Shown piece by piece: positions 44,175 to 53,846 of a stretch of DNA of 64,000 nt; within the stretch, counting starts at the first letter, position 1; each line of letters opens with the position of its first letter. Location: positions 3,297,001-3,361,000 of the forward strand of contig NZ_CP037951.1 in NCBI RefSeq assembly GCF_004358445.1, read 5' to 3'. Source of the DNA: Parashewanella tropica. GTDB lineage: Bacteria; Pseudomonadota; Gammaproteobacteria; Enterobacterales; Shewanellaceae. Under the pieces are notes generated by a model. The model made no database searches and was not told where the DNA came from. It saw only the letters and a list, made by a program, of their open reading frames with translations. A program made the position numbers and the translations under genes.

Positions 44175-46187
44175 TTAAAATGCATAATTCAATTTAACCC
44201 AACCATTCAACCCTGGTTCATTAACTTGAAATAGTGGTTCACTGCCTGGAATATCATTCCCCGCAGCAGGACGACTAATATGCTCGGCATAGGTTTTATC
44301 AAGCAGGTTCTCAATGCCAAAGTTTACTGAAAACGCATCATTCGCTTTCCAACCACCAAATACCGCTAGAGTTCCGAAGCCTTTACTCTTAGCTAAATCA
44401 CGTCCTGAAATATTACCATCACCAATCGCAACTCGATTTTGCGCAGCCACTAGGCGCCACAATAAGCCAAATGACCATTCATCTTTACTGTAATCAAGTG
44501 CAATTTTGCCTTCTAACGGTGATACCTGACCTAACGGCTTATCGTCGGTATCGTTTTGACCATGGCTATAACTCACAATTACCTGAGTTGAAATGTGTTC
44601 GGTAATTGGTGATTTAATGGCAAGCTCACCACCGAAAATCGTGGCATCGACATTACGAGCAACATACTTATCATTAATCGCGATGTAATCATCAACCTTA
44701 CCAAAATACAGTGAAGTCGAAATTGTCATTTCATCATCGTAAATCCAACCAATATCTAATTGAGTGGTTTTTTCAGTCTCTAAATCAAATGCCTTGCCCG
44801 CACCACTCTGGTTCTTTTTCATGATCTCCCAATAATCAGGAATACGATTGGAGTGACCGACACCAGCATAGTATTGATGATTGCCTTTTGAGATCTCATA
44901 ACGAGTGAAACCACTGAAGAGATCATCGGTGCGCTTCCCTTTTTGAGCCACAAACAACTCAGTCTTCCAATGATCAAGACGAACTCCTGAGATTAGATTA
45001 CCGCCCGCTAATTCATAGTTAGATTCGGCAAATACACCATAAGAGCTGTATTTTGCATTGTCGTTAAATGGCTTTTGCAGCAAGTCATCTAAGCTGTTTT
45101 TCTCATCCGTTGGTCTGACGACACGCCCTTCATGTTTACTCAACATAAAGTCGACACCCGTCACCAAGCTAAAGCTTTCAGATAGTGATAAATCAAACCA
45201 AGCGTGACCGCCTTGGGTAGCACGACGAACATTGATCCCTAAGCCCTTTCCTTTATCAAACTGATCCATAATATGGTTGGTTCGATTGGCATAAACTTGG
45301 AATTCAAAGCTATCGAACACTTTGCCATTCACATCATGCTGGATTAACAAGTTAGTGCTTTTGTTTTCGATCACTCGCCCTTTATTTGCTCTATCCGCAT
45401 ATTCGGCACTACCGTCAGAGCGAGAATAAGAAAGCTCTGCCACCGTATCTTCTGATGGCGTCCAACCTAGAGCGATACTTGAATTTTTTCTGTCATATTT
45501 GGATTGGATTTTATTACCACTACCATCTTCATAGTGGTCGCTTCTAGAACTATTCAATTCAAAATCGAGATAAGCTGTTTTGTTACCACCACGAAATTCC
45601 GCAAGATAATCTTCACGCCCAAAACTTGCCCCCGTGGCAGTAACTCGCCCTTCGGCGGTTTGTTCTGTATAACCGACATGGTCTTTTTCAAATAATACGG
45701 TTCCCGCGGAACCTACCGGACCATACTTAACCGTTTGCGGACCTTTGATCACTTCGATACTGTCATAAGACTCTGGATATACATAAGCAGTTGGTGGGTC
45801 CATTCGACCACCACAAGTGCCATAGGTATGTTGACCATCATCAATGATGTTAATTCTTGAACCACCTAAACCGCGCAATGAAGGCTCACCACCAGCACCG
45901 CCTTTGCGCCCAATACTGAACCCAGCAATGGTTTTTAAATATCCTGCGCCATCATAAGCAGGTAAAGGTAATCTTGGTTGTTTAGGGTTGGTCGATACTG
46001 TAGTGGGTTGCTGCATGTATTCACCCGTCACCACAATATGTTCGATATCTTCTGTTTTAGTGGTTTGGTGTTTTGAAGCAACAACATTTTTAGCTTTATG
46101 ATCTTGTTCAAGTAAGTCAGTTTCTGCAAATGCTGAATTGGAAAGAGCAGTGCTAATAGCAACGGAGAGAGTAAGTACTTTTTTCAT
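44175..46187 (-). CDS. TonB-dependent copper receptor (OprC/NosA-like)
   Basis: A 670-residue outer-membrane receptor. Signal peptide at 1-21, plug domain about 50-170, then a beta-barrel ending in an aromatic residue (GWVKLNYAF). GGEPSLRGLGGSRINIIDDG, TCGGRMDPPTAY and EVIKGPQTVKYGPVGSAG are the marks of the copper-receptor subfamily. It would import copper or a copper complex using TonB energy. AGGA precedes the ATG. A decayed duplicate of its 3' end lies 2 kb away. Confidence 0.88.
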   Translation of the reverse strand: MKKVLTLSVAISTALSNSAFAETDLLEQDHKAKNVVASKHQTTKTEDIEHIVVTGEYMQQPTTVSTNPKQPRLPLPAYDGAGYLKTIAGFSIGRKGGAGGEPSLRGLGGSRINIIDDGQHTYGTCGGRMDPPTAYVYPESYDSIEVIKGPQTVKYGPVGSAGTVLFEKDHVGYTEQTAEGRVTATGASFGREDYLAEFRGGNKTAYLDFELNSSRSDHYEDGSGNKIQSKYDRKNSSIALGWTPSEDTVAELSYSRSDGSAEYADRANKGRVIENKSTNLLIQHDVNGKVFDSFEFQVYANRTNHIMDQFDKGKGLGINVRRATQGGHAWFDLSLSESFSLVTGVDFMLSKHEGRVVRPTDEKNSLDDLLQKPFNDNAKYSSYGVFAESNYELAGGNLISGVRLDHWKTELFVAQKGKRTDDLFSGFTRYEISKGNHQYYAGVGHSNRIPDYWEIMKKNQSGAGKAFDLETEKTTQLDIGWIYDDEMTISTSLYFGKVDDYIAINDKYVARNVDATIFGGELAIKSPITEHISTQVIVSYSHGQNDTDDKPLGQVSPLEGKIALDYSKDEWSFGLLWRLVAAQNRVAIGDGNISGRDLAKSKGFGTLAVFGGWKANDAFSVNFGIENLLDKTYAEHISRPAAGNDIPGSEPLFQVNEPGLNGWVKLNYAF

Positions 46188-46574
46188 TGAACTACATCCT
46201 GATAACTTGTAGAAACTGGATTTTCTCAGAACAAAAACACACCCGCAAAATCAAATTACAAAAGTGCGACAAGATGACGCACCCACAATAAAATCAATAA
46301 CTTACAAGAAATCAAAATAACAACACAAGTGTCAAAACAACCATCGTAACCATGTCAAATTCACAATGAAAATAAAAAATGTTAACGGAGTCGCACTTTA
46401 TAAAAATGAGTAATATTTCTTATTTCAAAAACCACATCCATACGTGTTGCTTAGGAGATTTTGAGCACTCCCCAAAAAGTAAAGTTAGTTTTACTTATTG
46501 AACACCTAGCTTGACACTGAATAATTTTCGACCTAAAGTAAATCACACTTTACAAAATGACAAGGATGCTAGTC
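46188..46574. other. 387-bp divergent intergenic region
   Basis: It separates the copper receptor (leftward) from the membrane/HTH pair (rightward). AAGTAAAG and TTTTACTT form a weak dyad near 46480. Nothing else definite was seen. Confidence 0.5.
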
Positions 46575-47000
46575 ATGAGAAAAATACTGAATGCCATTGC
46601 TTGCGGTGGTTTACCCAAAAGAGATATTCGCAATGCCAATATTGTTAACTTATGGGGATTTGCTTGGGCTTTAAGCTTTTGGCTAGTGATTGCTGCCATT
46701 GATAATCAATGGATTACATCGACCTTTTCTATCGTTGTCGCTCTAGTTTCCAATGCTGCAATTGGATTAACCATGGTCGTTTCATATAAACGCATGCTTA
46801 ATGCATTAGATGAAATGGAGAAGAAAATCCAACTGGATGCATTAGCGATATCAGTAGGAATGGTTATTATCGTATTTGCTGCGGGTTCAATATTAGAAAA
46901 AGCACAACTGATTGAGGAGCTGAAAACCTCTTACATCATGATCACCATCTCATTGTCTTATGTCGTTAGCTTAATTGCAGGAAGAGTACGCTACGCATGA
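46575..47000 (+). CDS. Small four-helix membrane protein of an HTH pair
   Basis: A 141-residue inner-membrane protein with four hydrophobic helices (about 28-45, 50-70, 92-112, 118-135). The ATG at 46575 is preferred because AAGGA lies 8 bases upstream; 46557 is an alternative. Its last codons overlap the HTH gene by 4 bases. Two-gene units of a short membrane protein and a 60-70 residue Xre regulator are common in bacteria, but their role is not established. Confidence 0.7.
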   Translation: MRKILNAIACGGLPKRDIRNANIVNLWGFAWALSFWLVIAAIDNQWITSTFSIVVALVSNAAIGLTMVVSYKRMLNALDEMEKKIQLDALAISVGMVIIVFAAGSILEKAQLIEELKTSYIMITISLSYVVSLIAGRVRYA

Positions 47001-47191
47001 AAAACAGATTAAAAGTACTCCGAGCAGAACACGACTGGACGCAAGCTGATTTAGCTGAAAAACTGGAAGTTTCTAGGCAAACCATTAATGCAATTGAAAA
47101 AGGAAAATACGACCCGAGTCTGCCTTTAGCGTTTAAACTATCGAGATTATTTGCTGTCAGCATTGAATCGATTTTTCAATATGAAGATTAA
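46997..47191 (+). CDS. Short Xre-family helix-turn-helix regulator
   Basis: A 64-residue DNA-binding protein made almost only of an HTH_3 domain: LRAEHDWTQADLAEKLEVS, then RQTINAIEKGKYDPSLPLA. Starting in ATGA overlap with the membrane protein gene, it is translationally coupled to it. Such YozG-like regulators usually autoregulate their own two-gene unit. Confidence 0.87.
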   Translation: MKNRLKVLRAEHDWTQADLAEKLEVSRQTINAIEKGKYDPSLPLAFKLSRLFAVSIESIFQYED

Positions 47192-47205
47192 GCTTTGTTC
47201 ATCAT

Positions 47206-47234
47206 TTGTCATTATTTGGTCATAAAACATTCAT
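47206..47234 (+). promoter_or_regulatory. PhoB (Pho) boxes upstream of plcP-olsF
   Basis: Three 7-mers, TTGTCAT, TGGTCAT and CATTCAT, are spaced by 4-bp AT-rich linkers (TATT, AAAA), an 11-bp period identical to that of tandem Pho boxes (CTGTCAT-n4-CTGTCAT). A weaker fourth unit (TTGTTCA) precedes them. They lie 67-95 bp before the start codon at 47301. Confidence 0.72.
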
Positions 47235-47300
47235 TTGAATTTCAATTTAGGTTACTAGGCTTACATCATAGCTAGTAGCCTAGACTTGGAAGGAACACCA

Positions 47301-48206
47301 ATGGCTTCGGTAAATACGCCTGATGATCAGCCAATACAAAATATCGTAGTCCCCGCATCACCTAAATCAACTACTCCTCAACGTTATCATGCCCTCTGGC
47401 TTTCCGATATTCACCTTGGCTGTAAAGACTGCAAAGCCGAATTTTTACTGCAATTATTAGACAATGTGATTTGCGATAAACTGTTTTTAGTCGGCGATAT
47501 CATTGACTTCTGGGCATTAAAGAACCGACTCCATTGGCCAGAATCACATCATAAAGTACTGCAAAAAATCATCGCCATTGCCCAAACCCAAACTCAAGTT
47601 GTATTCATCCCCGGAAACCATGACGAGCTATTAAAAAGCTACCACTATTTCAATTTCTGCAATGTTGAAATTCAGCCCCAATACTTACATACCACTATTG
47701 CTGGAAAAAAACTCTTGATGCTGCACGGCGATCAATTTGACTCTCAGGTGTGTGTCTCTCGCTACTACGCCAAACTTGGCGATCATCTTTATGACTTTAT
47801 TTTATTTCTCAACCGTAGCTTGCATGCTATCCGTAAAAAATTTGGTCACTCTTACTGGTCATTAGCAGGTTATATCAAGCGTCGAGTCACCAAAGCTCAG
47901 CAAGCGATTGAACGTTATCAGTATGCCGCAATAAATCACGCCAAAGCTCAAAAGGTCGATGCCATTTTTTGCGGGCACATACATCAGCCTGAACTGATTG
48001 AACAATCAGACATCATCTATGGCAATCAAGGAGACTGGATAGAAAACTGTACCTTGCTTGTCGAAACTGAGGCTGGTGAGCTGCAATTATTGCAATGGGA
48101 TGAAGCATCCAACAATACTCAAATACTTAAAACCATCCCCTCTCCAATAGCCCAATTTCACCCAAATCCAAAAACAGACCAGTCACGACCTACCAAAGTA
48201 GCTTAA
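47301..48206 (+). CDS. plcP: PlcP-type phospholipase C of the calcineurin-like metallophosphoesterase family
   Basis: A 301-residue metallophosphoesterase resembling UDP-diacylglucosamine hydrolases but longer and closer to PlcP, which strips the head group from phospholipids during phosphate starvation. Metal-site motifs are LSDIHLG, GDIIDFW, GNHDE, LHGDQFD and FCGHIHQPE; YWSLAGYIKRRV and GDWIENCT are typical of the PlcP subgroup. The ATG at 47301 follows AAGGA; a TTG at 47286 is discarded. Pho boxes lie upstream, and olsF begins 12 bases downstream. Assignment as PlcP rather than a generic metallophosphoesterase rests on motifs and context. Confidence 0.75.
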   Translation: MASVNTPDDQPIQNIVVPASPKSTTPQRYHALWLSDIHLGCKDCKAEFLLQLLDNVICDKLFLVGDIIDFWALKNRLHWPESHHKVLQKIIAIAQTQTQVVFIPGNHDELLKSYHYFNFCNVEIQPQYLHTTIAGKKLLMLHGDQFDSQVCVSRYYAKLGDHLYDFILFLNRSLHAIRKKFGHSYWSLAGYIKRRVTKAQQAIERYQYAAINHAKAQKVDAIFCGHIHQPELIEQSDIIYGNQGDWIENCTLLVETEAGELQLLQWDEASNNTQILKTIPSPIAQFHPNPKTDQSRPTKVA

Positions 48207-48218
48207 CGAGACAATACT

Positions 48219-49952
48219 ATGATTTTTACTGTTGATAATGTCGTAAAAGAAAACCTTCCAGAAATTGAAAACAAACCTTGGCTAGCCAAACCCACTAAAG
48301 CCATGTTGCGTTATCTGCTTAATGAAAAGCAATGCAACGAAATAGCTATGGAACATGCACATTTATCAGGCATTGATTTCGTTGAAAAAGTACTGGAAAG
48401 TTTTAATTTCAGCTACTCAGTAAAAAGTGATGAAATCGAAAATATTCCTTGTGAGGGTCGTGTGGTGATTTTTGCCAACCACCCGATTGGTTCACTCGAT
48501 GCCTTAGCGATGATCAAACTCATTAGCGAAGTAAGAAGTGACATAAAAGTCGTTGCTAATGAGCTCCTCATGGCGCTAACGCCTATGCATGACATTTTAT
48601 TACCTGTTCGTAATATGACAGGCGGTACGCCTAAACAAAACTTAGAAAACATCCACCAGCATTTAAAAAATGAAGGAGCATTATTAATTTTCCCGTCTGG
48701 TGAAGTTTCTCGTCTTCGCCCACAAGGTGTAAGAGATACAGCATGGCAAACAGGCTTTTTAAAAATGGCGAGTGCCTGCGACGCACCTTTATTACCTATG
48801 TTTGCCGATGCCAAAAACTCAGCCGCATTTTACGGCGCATCGATGATTTATAAGCCGTTAGCGACTCTGCTATTAGTAAAGGAAATGTTCAAACAAGCTA
48901 AAAAGACCATGCCAGTTCGAATTGGAGAGTTGATCCCAAGCTCAGCCATAACCAACAACAACTTTCCTCTTAAAGTGAAAGTAAAACTATTGAAGAATCA
49001 CCTTTACCGTGTCGCTAAAAACCGACCGGGGCTATTTACCACACTAAGCCCAATAGCCCACCCCGTCTCTCGTTCCGAATTACAAACTGCATTAACACAA
49101 TGCGAACTTTTAGGTTCAACCGCTGATGGTAAACAAATTTATCTTTATGAGCATAAAGAATCGAACCCTATTATGCGTGAAATCGGACGACTGCGAGAAG
49201 TTGCGTTTCGCGCAGTCGGCGAAGGTACAGGGCAACGCCGAGATACCGATAAATACGACTCTTATTACCTACATCTAGTGTTATGGGATCAAAAAGATCT
49301 AGAAATCGTAGGCGCATATCGTTTTGCACCAGTTAAAGACGTTCACAAAAATCACGGTAGCGAAGCTTTATATAGCCAATCCTTATTTACCTATACCAAA
49401 GCTTTTACTCCCTACTTTGAACAGGGCTTAGAGCTCGGTCGCAGTTTTGTGCAACCCAAATATTGGGGAAAACGTAGCCTAGATTATTTGTGGTACGGCA
49501 TTGGCGCCTTTATCGCTAAAAATCCCCAATATCGCTACCTATTCGGTCCTGTCACTATCTCAGGTGAGCTGCCACAAGACGCTAAAGAAATGCTGGTACA
49601 TTTTTATCAAAACCAGTTCAAACCAACAGAACCGTTAGCTTATTCAAACCAACCTTTTGTCATTGGTAAGCAACGTCAAACCCAGCTGGATAACCTTTAC
49701 GATCTAAACAGCAAAGAAAACTACTCTGCTAATTTTAAAGTACTCAAACAATCTTTGGCAGAACTCGGGGTTGCTATCCCAACGTTATACAAGCAGTACA
49801 GTGAGCTGTGTGAAAGCGATGGAGTGAAGTTTTTAGACTTTGGTGTCGATGACGACTTTGGCTACTGCATTGATGGTGTCGTTCTCGTTGATTTACAGTC
49901 ATTGAAGCCCAAAAAACGTAAAAAATACATTGAAAGCGCACTGTCTGAGTAA
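48219..49952 (+). CDS. olsF: Bifunctional ornithine lipid synthase
   Basis: A 577-residue protein with two acyltransferase domains. The N-terminal PlsC-like half has NHPIGSLD, FPSGEVSR and PMFADAKNSAAFY. The C-terminal half, from about 300, is an OlsB/GNAT-type N-acyltransferase (GRLREVAFRAVGEGTGQR, LELGRSFVQPKYWGKRSLDYL). This order is that of OlsF, which makes phosphorus-free ornithine lipids from ornithine and two acyl chains. Directly after plcP and behind Pho boxes, it should replace phospholipids when phosphate is scarce. A terminator shared with cydX lies beyond. Confidence 0.85.
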   Translation: MIFTVDNVVKENLPEIENKPWLAKPTKAMLRYLLNEKQCNEIAMEHAHLSGIDFVEKVLESFNFSYSVKSDEIENIPCEGRVVIFANHPIGSLDALAMIKLISEVRSDIKVVANELLMALTPMHDILLPVRNMTGGTPKQNLENIHQHLKNEGALLIFPSGEVSRLRPQGVRDTAWQTGFLKMASACDAPLLPMFADAKNSAAFYGASMIYKPLATLLLVKEMFKQAKKTMPVRIGELIPSSAITNNNFPLKVKVKLLKNHLYRVAKNRPGLFTTLSPIAHPVSRSELQTALTQCELLGSTADGKQIYLYEHKESNPIMREIGRLREVAFRAVGEGTGQRRDTDKYDSYYLHLVLWDQKDLEIVGAYRFAPVKDVHKNHGSEALYSQSLFTYTKAFTPYFEQGLELGRSFVQPKYWGKRSLDYLWYGIGAFIAKNPQYRYLFGPVTISGELPQDAKEMLVHFYQNQFKPTEPLAYSNQPFVIGKQRQTQLDNLYDLNSKENYSANFKVLKQSLAELGVAIPTLYKQYSELCESDGVKFLDFGVDDDFGYCIDGVVLVDLQSLKPKKRKKYIESALSE

Positions 49953-49965
49953 GTTTTCACCAACT

Positions 49966-49992
49966 AAAAAGCCAGCAGCTGAATCTGCTGGC
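49966..49992 (-). terminator. Terminator of the cydABX operon
   Basis: On the minus strand GCCAGCAG, a 6-nt loop and CTGCTGGC are followed by TTTTTAG. It lies between convergent cydX and olsF. Confidence 0.85.
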
Positions 49993-50030
49993 TCATAAAA
50001 AATAATGACGACTAACAGTAAAACTAGATG

Positions 50031-50144
50031 CTAATCATCATCCGTTTCACGGTCCATATTTTCTGTATTCTCAAGCCACAATGCATTGATGATCCCAAAG
50101 GCACAGGCTAATAATACTCCTAAAATCCAACTGAAATACCACAT
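50031..50144 (-). CDS. cydX: Cytochrome bd oxidase small subunit CydX
   Basis: A 37-residue single-helix membrane peptide, too short for usual ORF listing. It begins MWYFSWILGVLLACAFGI and continues with NALWLE, the diagnostic CydX sequence, then an acidic tail. It stabilises the CydAB haem sites. GGAG lies 7 bases before the ATG, and the gene is 18 bp after cydB. Confidence 0.95.
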   Translation of the reverse strand: MWYFSWILGVLLACAFGIINALWLENTENMDRETDDD

Positions 50145-50162
50145 AAGCTTCTCCTTAGTTCA

Positions 50163-51302
50163 TCAATACAATGACGTTGATTTTTGTTCGATATCGGTTC
50201 TTGATAACCGACCGAACATTTTCTTATAGGTCCAAATGGTGTAACCCAAAACGATTGGCACCATTATTCCAGCCGCAATGGTCATTATGGTTAGCGTCAT
50301 TTGGCTCGCCGTAGCATCCCACATGGTGAGGCTATAATTTGGCATCAGTGATGACGGCATGACAAATGGGAACATTGAAGCCCCGCAAGTTAAAATAACC
50401 ATGGCTACGGTTAACGAACTAGAAAAGAATGCTAATCCACTTCGATTCAACTTACTGAACACCATAGTCAATAACGGCAATGCTAAACCTAAAATAGGGA
50501 ACAGTTTGGTTATTGGGTACAGCTCATAATTGTTTAGCCAAGCGCCAGCTTCAACAGCAACCTGCTTAAGACGTGGATCAGATATTCCTTCAGGCGATAA
50601 CCCTGATTTAACCACATAGCCATCAAAACCATTAAGCAGCCACCAGCCTGCCCCTGCAAAAGCCACGAAGAAGACGACTGAGCTTAACAGAGCTGCCATT
50701 TCGGCTTTGTTTCTCAGTAAACCTTCGGTTTTCATTTGTAGCCATGTTGCTCCTTGAGTCACAAACATGCTGACACAAACGATGCCCGCAAGCAGTCCGA
50801 ATGGATTTAATAGCGCCCAGAAACTGCCGTGATAAGTGGCACGTAAATACTCATCAAAAGTGAACGGTACGCCTTGCAGTAAATTACCAAAAGCTACGCC
50901 GATGATCAGCGGAGGGACAAACCCTCCTACAAACAATGCCCAATCCCAAGCAGAGCGCCAGCGTGGATCTTCAATTTTCGAGCGATAATCAAAGCCTACA
51001 GGACGTAAATATAAGGCGAACAATACCAACATCATGGCGATGTAAAATCCTGAAAAAGCCACCGCATATACCATCGGCCAAGCCGCAAATAAGGCACCAG
51101 CACCTGTGATCAACCATACTTGGTTACCATCCCAATGAGGTGCTACGGTATTGATCATCACGCGCCTTTCTGTGTCATCATGACCAATGATGGTAAGCAG
51201 CGCTCCGACGCCCATATCAAAACCATCGGTAACCGCAAACCCAATGAATAACACTCCAATCAATGCCCACCAGATCAAGCGTAGTAGTTCATAATCAAAC
51301 AT
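50163..51302 (-). CDS. cydB: Cytochrome bd ubiquinol oxidase subunit II
   Basis: A 379-residue inner-membrane subunit with about eight helices. RLIWWALIGVLFIGFAVTDGFDMGVG at the start and PHWDGNQVWLITGAGALFAAWP are typical of CydB. It pairs with CydA and shares its operon (15-bp gap). GGAG precedes the ATG by 8 bases. The complex reduces oxygen with high affinity and does not pump protons. Confidence 0.95.
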   Translation of the reverse strand: MFDYELLRLIWWALIGVLFIGFAVTDGFDMGVGALLTIIGHDDTERRVMINTVAPHWDGNQVWLITGAGALFAAWPMVYAVAFSGFYIAMMLVLFALYLRPVGFDYRSKIEDPRWRSAWDWALFVGGFVPPLIIGVAFGNLLQGVPFTFDEYLRATYHGSFWALLNPFGLLAGIVCVSMFVTQGATWLQMKTEGLLRNKAEMAALLSSVVFFVAFAGAGWWLLNGFDGYVVKSGLSPEGISDPRLKQVAVEAGAWLNNYELYPITKLFPILGLALPLLTMVFSKLNRSGLAFFSSSLTVAMVILTCGASMFPFVMPSSLMPNYSLTMWDATASQMTLTIMTIAAGIMVPIVLGYTIWTYKKMFGRLSRTDIEQKSTSLY

Positions 51303-51317
51303 AATTATTCTCCTGAT

Positions 51318-52877
51318 CTAGTTCTGCTCTTGAGTTTCAAAATGATATTGCCCTGTCTTCAAACTGCTTGGTCCCTTTAAAATGAACTTACGCATTAGGA
51401 ATATTTCAACCACCAACAAAATGGTATAAAACACGGTAATACTAATAATGCTGAACCAAATGTCACTTGGGTTGAGGGAAGACGCCGACATGTGAGTCGG
51501 TAAAATGCCTGAAATGGTCCAAGGTTGACGACCATATTCCGCAACAAACCAACCCGCCTCGATTGCTATCCACGGCAAAGGTAAGCTATATAAGGCGGCT
51601 TTAAGTACCCATTTTTTCTCGGTAATTTTATGCTTAGTGCTTTGCCAAAATGCCGCAGCAAATACGAAGAGCATAATCACGCCAAGCCCAACCATCACAC
51701 GGAAACTCCAAAAGATAGGTGCCACTTTCGGAATACTGTCTCGCGTTGCCGCTTGAATTTGCTCTTCTGTCGCATCAGTGACTTTATCGGTAAAGCGTTT
51801 GAGTAATAAGCCATAGCCCAAATCGCCTTTCACTTCATTGAAGGCTTTGATGGTTTCAGGGGAGCGATCACCATTGCGAATTTTCTCTAGTAATCCGTAG
51901 GCTTTCATACCAATTCGAATACGATGCTCATGTTCTTTCATGAGATCTTTAAGCCCCGTCACTTCTTCGGTAATACTTCGAGTCGCAATAATCCCCATCA
52001 GATAAGGGATCTTGACCGCATATTCGGTTTCTTGCTTTTCCTGATTAGGAATCCCCACTACGGTGAAATCAGCAGGTGGTGTGTCTGTGTGCCATTCGGA
52101 TTCAATCGCGGCTAATTTGACCCTTTGCACCTCACCCACTTTGTAGCCAGATTCATCTCCAAGTACGATGACAGACAAAATGGATGCCATACCAAAGCTG
52201 GCTGCAATCGCAAATGAACGACGTGCAAAAGGTAAATCGCGTTTTTTCAGGATGTAATACGAGCTCACCGCCAGAACGAACATGGCGCCCGCTACGTAAC
52301 CCGCCGCCACAGTATGAACAAACTTAACCTGTGCGACAGGATTGAAAATCACCTCTGCAAAGTTGGTCATCTCCATACGCATGGTTTCAAAGTTGAATAC
52401 CGAACCTACAGGGTTTTGCATCCAACCATTAGCAATCAAAATCCACAACGCTGATAAGTTAGTGCCCAGTGCCATTAGCCATGTCGCCGCTAAATGCTGA
52501 CGCTTACTAAAGCGCTCCCAACCAAAGAAGAACATACCAACGAAGGTAGATTCCAAAAAGAACGCCATTAAGCCTTCAAGTGCTAACGGAGCTCCAAAAA
52601 TATCGCCAACATAATGAGAGTAATAGGACCAATTGGTTCCAAATTGAAACTCCATGGCAATACCGGTTGTCACCCCTAATGCAAAGTTGATTCCAAACAA
52701 CTTACCCCAGAATTTCGTCATGTCACGATAAACGGTTTTATCCGTCATCACATACAGTGACTCCATAATGGCTAAAATAAAGGAAAGACCTAAGGTCAGA
52801 GGGACAAATAGAAAGTGATACATAGCAGTCATTGCAAACTGCCAACGAGAGAGCTCGACAACTTCATCAAGGATCAT
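51318..52877 (-). CDS. cydA: Cytochrome bd ubiquinol oxidase subunit I
   Basis: A 519-residue haem-bearing subunit with nine helices. The opening [20 protein letters not shown] carries the high-spin haem ligand His, and [18 protein letters not shown] holds the conserved Glu and aromatic residues. The length and the large insert at about 250-370 show the long quinol-loop type found in Escherichia coli. AGGAG precedes the ATG. A promoter lies in the 687-bp region upstream; ArcA and FNR usually control this operon. Confidence 0.95.
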   Translation of the reverse strand: MILDEVVELSRWQFAMTAMYHFLFVPLTLGLSFILAIMESLYVMTDKTVYRDMTKFWGKLFGINFALGVTTGIAMEFQFGTNWSYYSHYVGDIFGAPLALEGLMAFFLESTFVGMFFFGWERFSKRQHLAATWLMALGTNLSALWILIANGWMQNPVGSVFNFETMRMEMTNFAEVIFNPVAQVKFVHTVAAGYVAGAMFVLAVSSYYILKKRDLPFARRSFAIAASFGMASILSVIVLGDESGYKVGEVQRVKLAAIESEWHTDTPPADFTVVGIPNQEKQETEYAVKIPYLMGIIATRSITEEVTGLKDLMKEHEHRIRIGMKAYGLLEKIRNGDRSPETIKAFNEVKGDLGYGLLLKRFTDKVTDATEEQIQAATRDSIPKVAPIFWSFRVMVGLGVIMLFVFAAAFWQSTKHKITEKKWVLKAALYSLPLPWIAIEAGWFVAEYGRQPWTISGILPTHMSASSLNPSDIWFSIISITVFYTILLVVEIFLMRKFILKGPSSLKTGQYHFETQEQN

Positions 52878-53564
52878 TGAAAACTCCTGTTTCTAATTAC
52901 CAATTTGCATTAGCGAAGAAACACCAGCTGATATTAGATTTTGCTCACTATACGCCTATTTTTCAGTTTAAAAAACCAACATTCACAAAAATAAATTTAG
53001 GGTAATCCACTATTTTTAAAGGTAATTTACTCATTAGTAATTGTTACATTGGCTTTTTTATTAATAAAAGCGAAGTAATAGCCAAAACTGTCAAATCAAC
53101 AATACAGAATGACACACCATATATCTAGGCTGTTCATTTCTTATGACAATACGATTAATAGCGATATGTTGATTACATAAAAATGAAAAAAATAAATTCT
53201 AGGGCCTGTTAATCTTTCGTGTTTATTTTTGCAGCGATAAATTGGTCATCTTATGCAAGGCAGAGTTTGTGCGGTGTGGTTGCTCCACATAAATAAACGA
53301 TAACGTAGCAGAAGTGACCAATTTACGCTGTCTTCGATGCTTTTGAGCAATTCCTGTTCTGTGTTGTGAGCAGCTCACTTAGATTACTAAGCTTCACAGC
53401 TCACGCCTTGAACAGAAAAATGCTCAAATAGCACAAAATTTAATCCTAAAAGTTCAACAGACCCTAGGCCTATTACGCCTAAACAAAACTTAATTTACTC
53501 AAAAACTCCATTTCACGTCCTGACGATATAATACATTCAAATATACGTTGTTCAGGTTAAAACT
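52878..53564. other. 687-bp region upstream of cydA with a MITE-like repeat
   Basis: The left 320 bp are AT-rich promoter-like DNA for cydA. A structured 269-bp repeat element fills 53199-53467. No ORF was seen in the region. Confidence 0.6.
53199..53467. mobile_element. MITE-like structured repeat, 269 bp
   Basis: The ends CTAGGGCCTGTTAATCTTT and, inverted, CTAGGGTCTGTTGAACTTT match at 16 of 19 bases. Inside are two further inverted pairs: TAAATTGGTCA (53238) with TGACCAATTTA (53315), and TTTGAGCA (53342) with TGCTCAAA (53421). It encodes no protein. The form is that of a non-autonomous miniature element carried by a transposase elsewhere. Confidence 0.7.
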
Positions 53565-53789
53565 ATGTCAGTCACACATGAGTCAGGGGAGGTTCCTGTT
53601 AACGTCTACTGGGGCAGTTCACATGAAAGCGATGTGATGGGCTGTATTATGTTAAACGAACTAAGCGTTGCATTTAATAAACTAACAAAAACGCCAGCAG
53701 TAGAAGTAACCTTCCATGTGCAATATCAAAAATTTGATCAATCCTCAATACTTGTTAAAGACTGTGTTCTAGCTAGGCATTATTTGTAA
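53565..53789 (+). pseudogene. Hypothetical protein, 5' part of an interrupted gene
   Basis: A 74-codon reading frame of unknown function beginning SVTHESGEVPVNVYWGS. It ends in TAA, but the same frame continues open for 18 codons to the next hypothetical frame and then to 54413. Read through, the joined protein would be 282 codons. The likely explanation is one nonsense mutation in a single gene, or a sequencing error at 53787-53789. It lies just downstream of the MITE-like repeat. Confidence 0.5.
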
Positions 53790-53846
53790 AAGAAAGTACA
53801 TGACGACGTTTTAACATTTTTTGATGCCAATATAACGCCCTCAACC

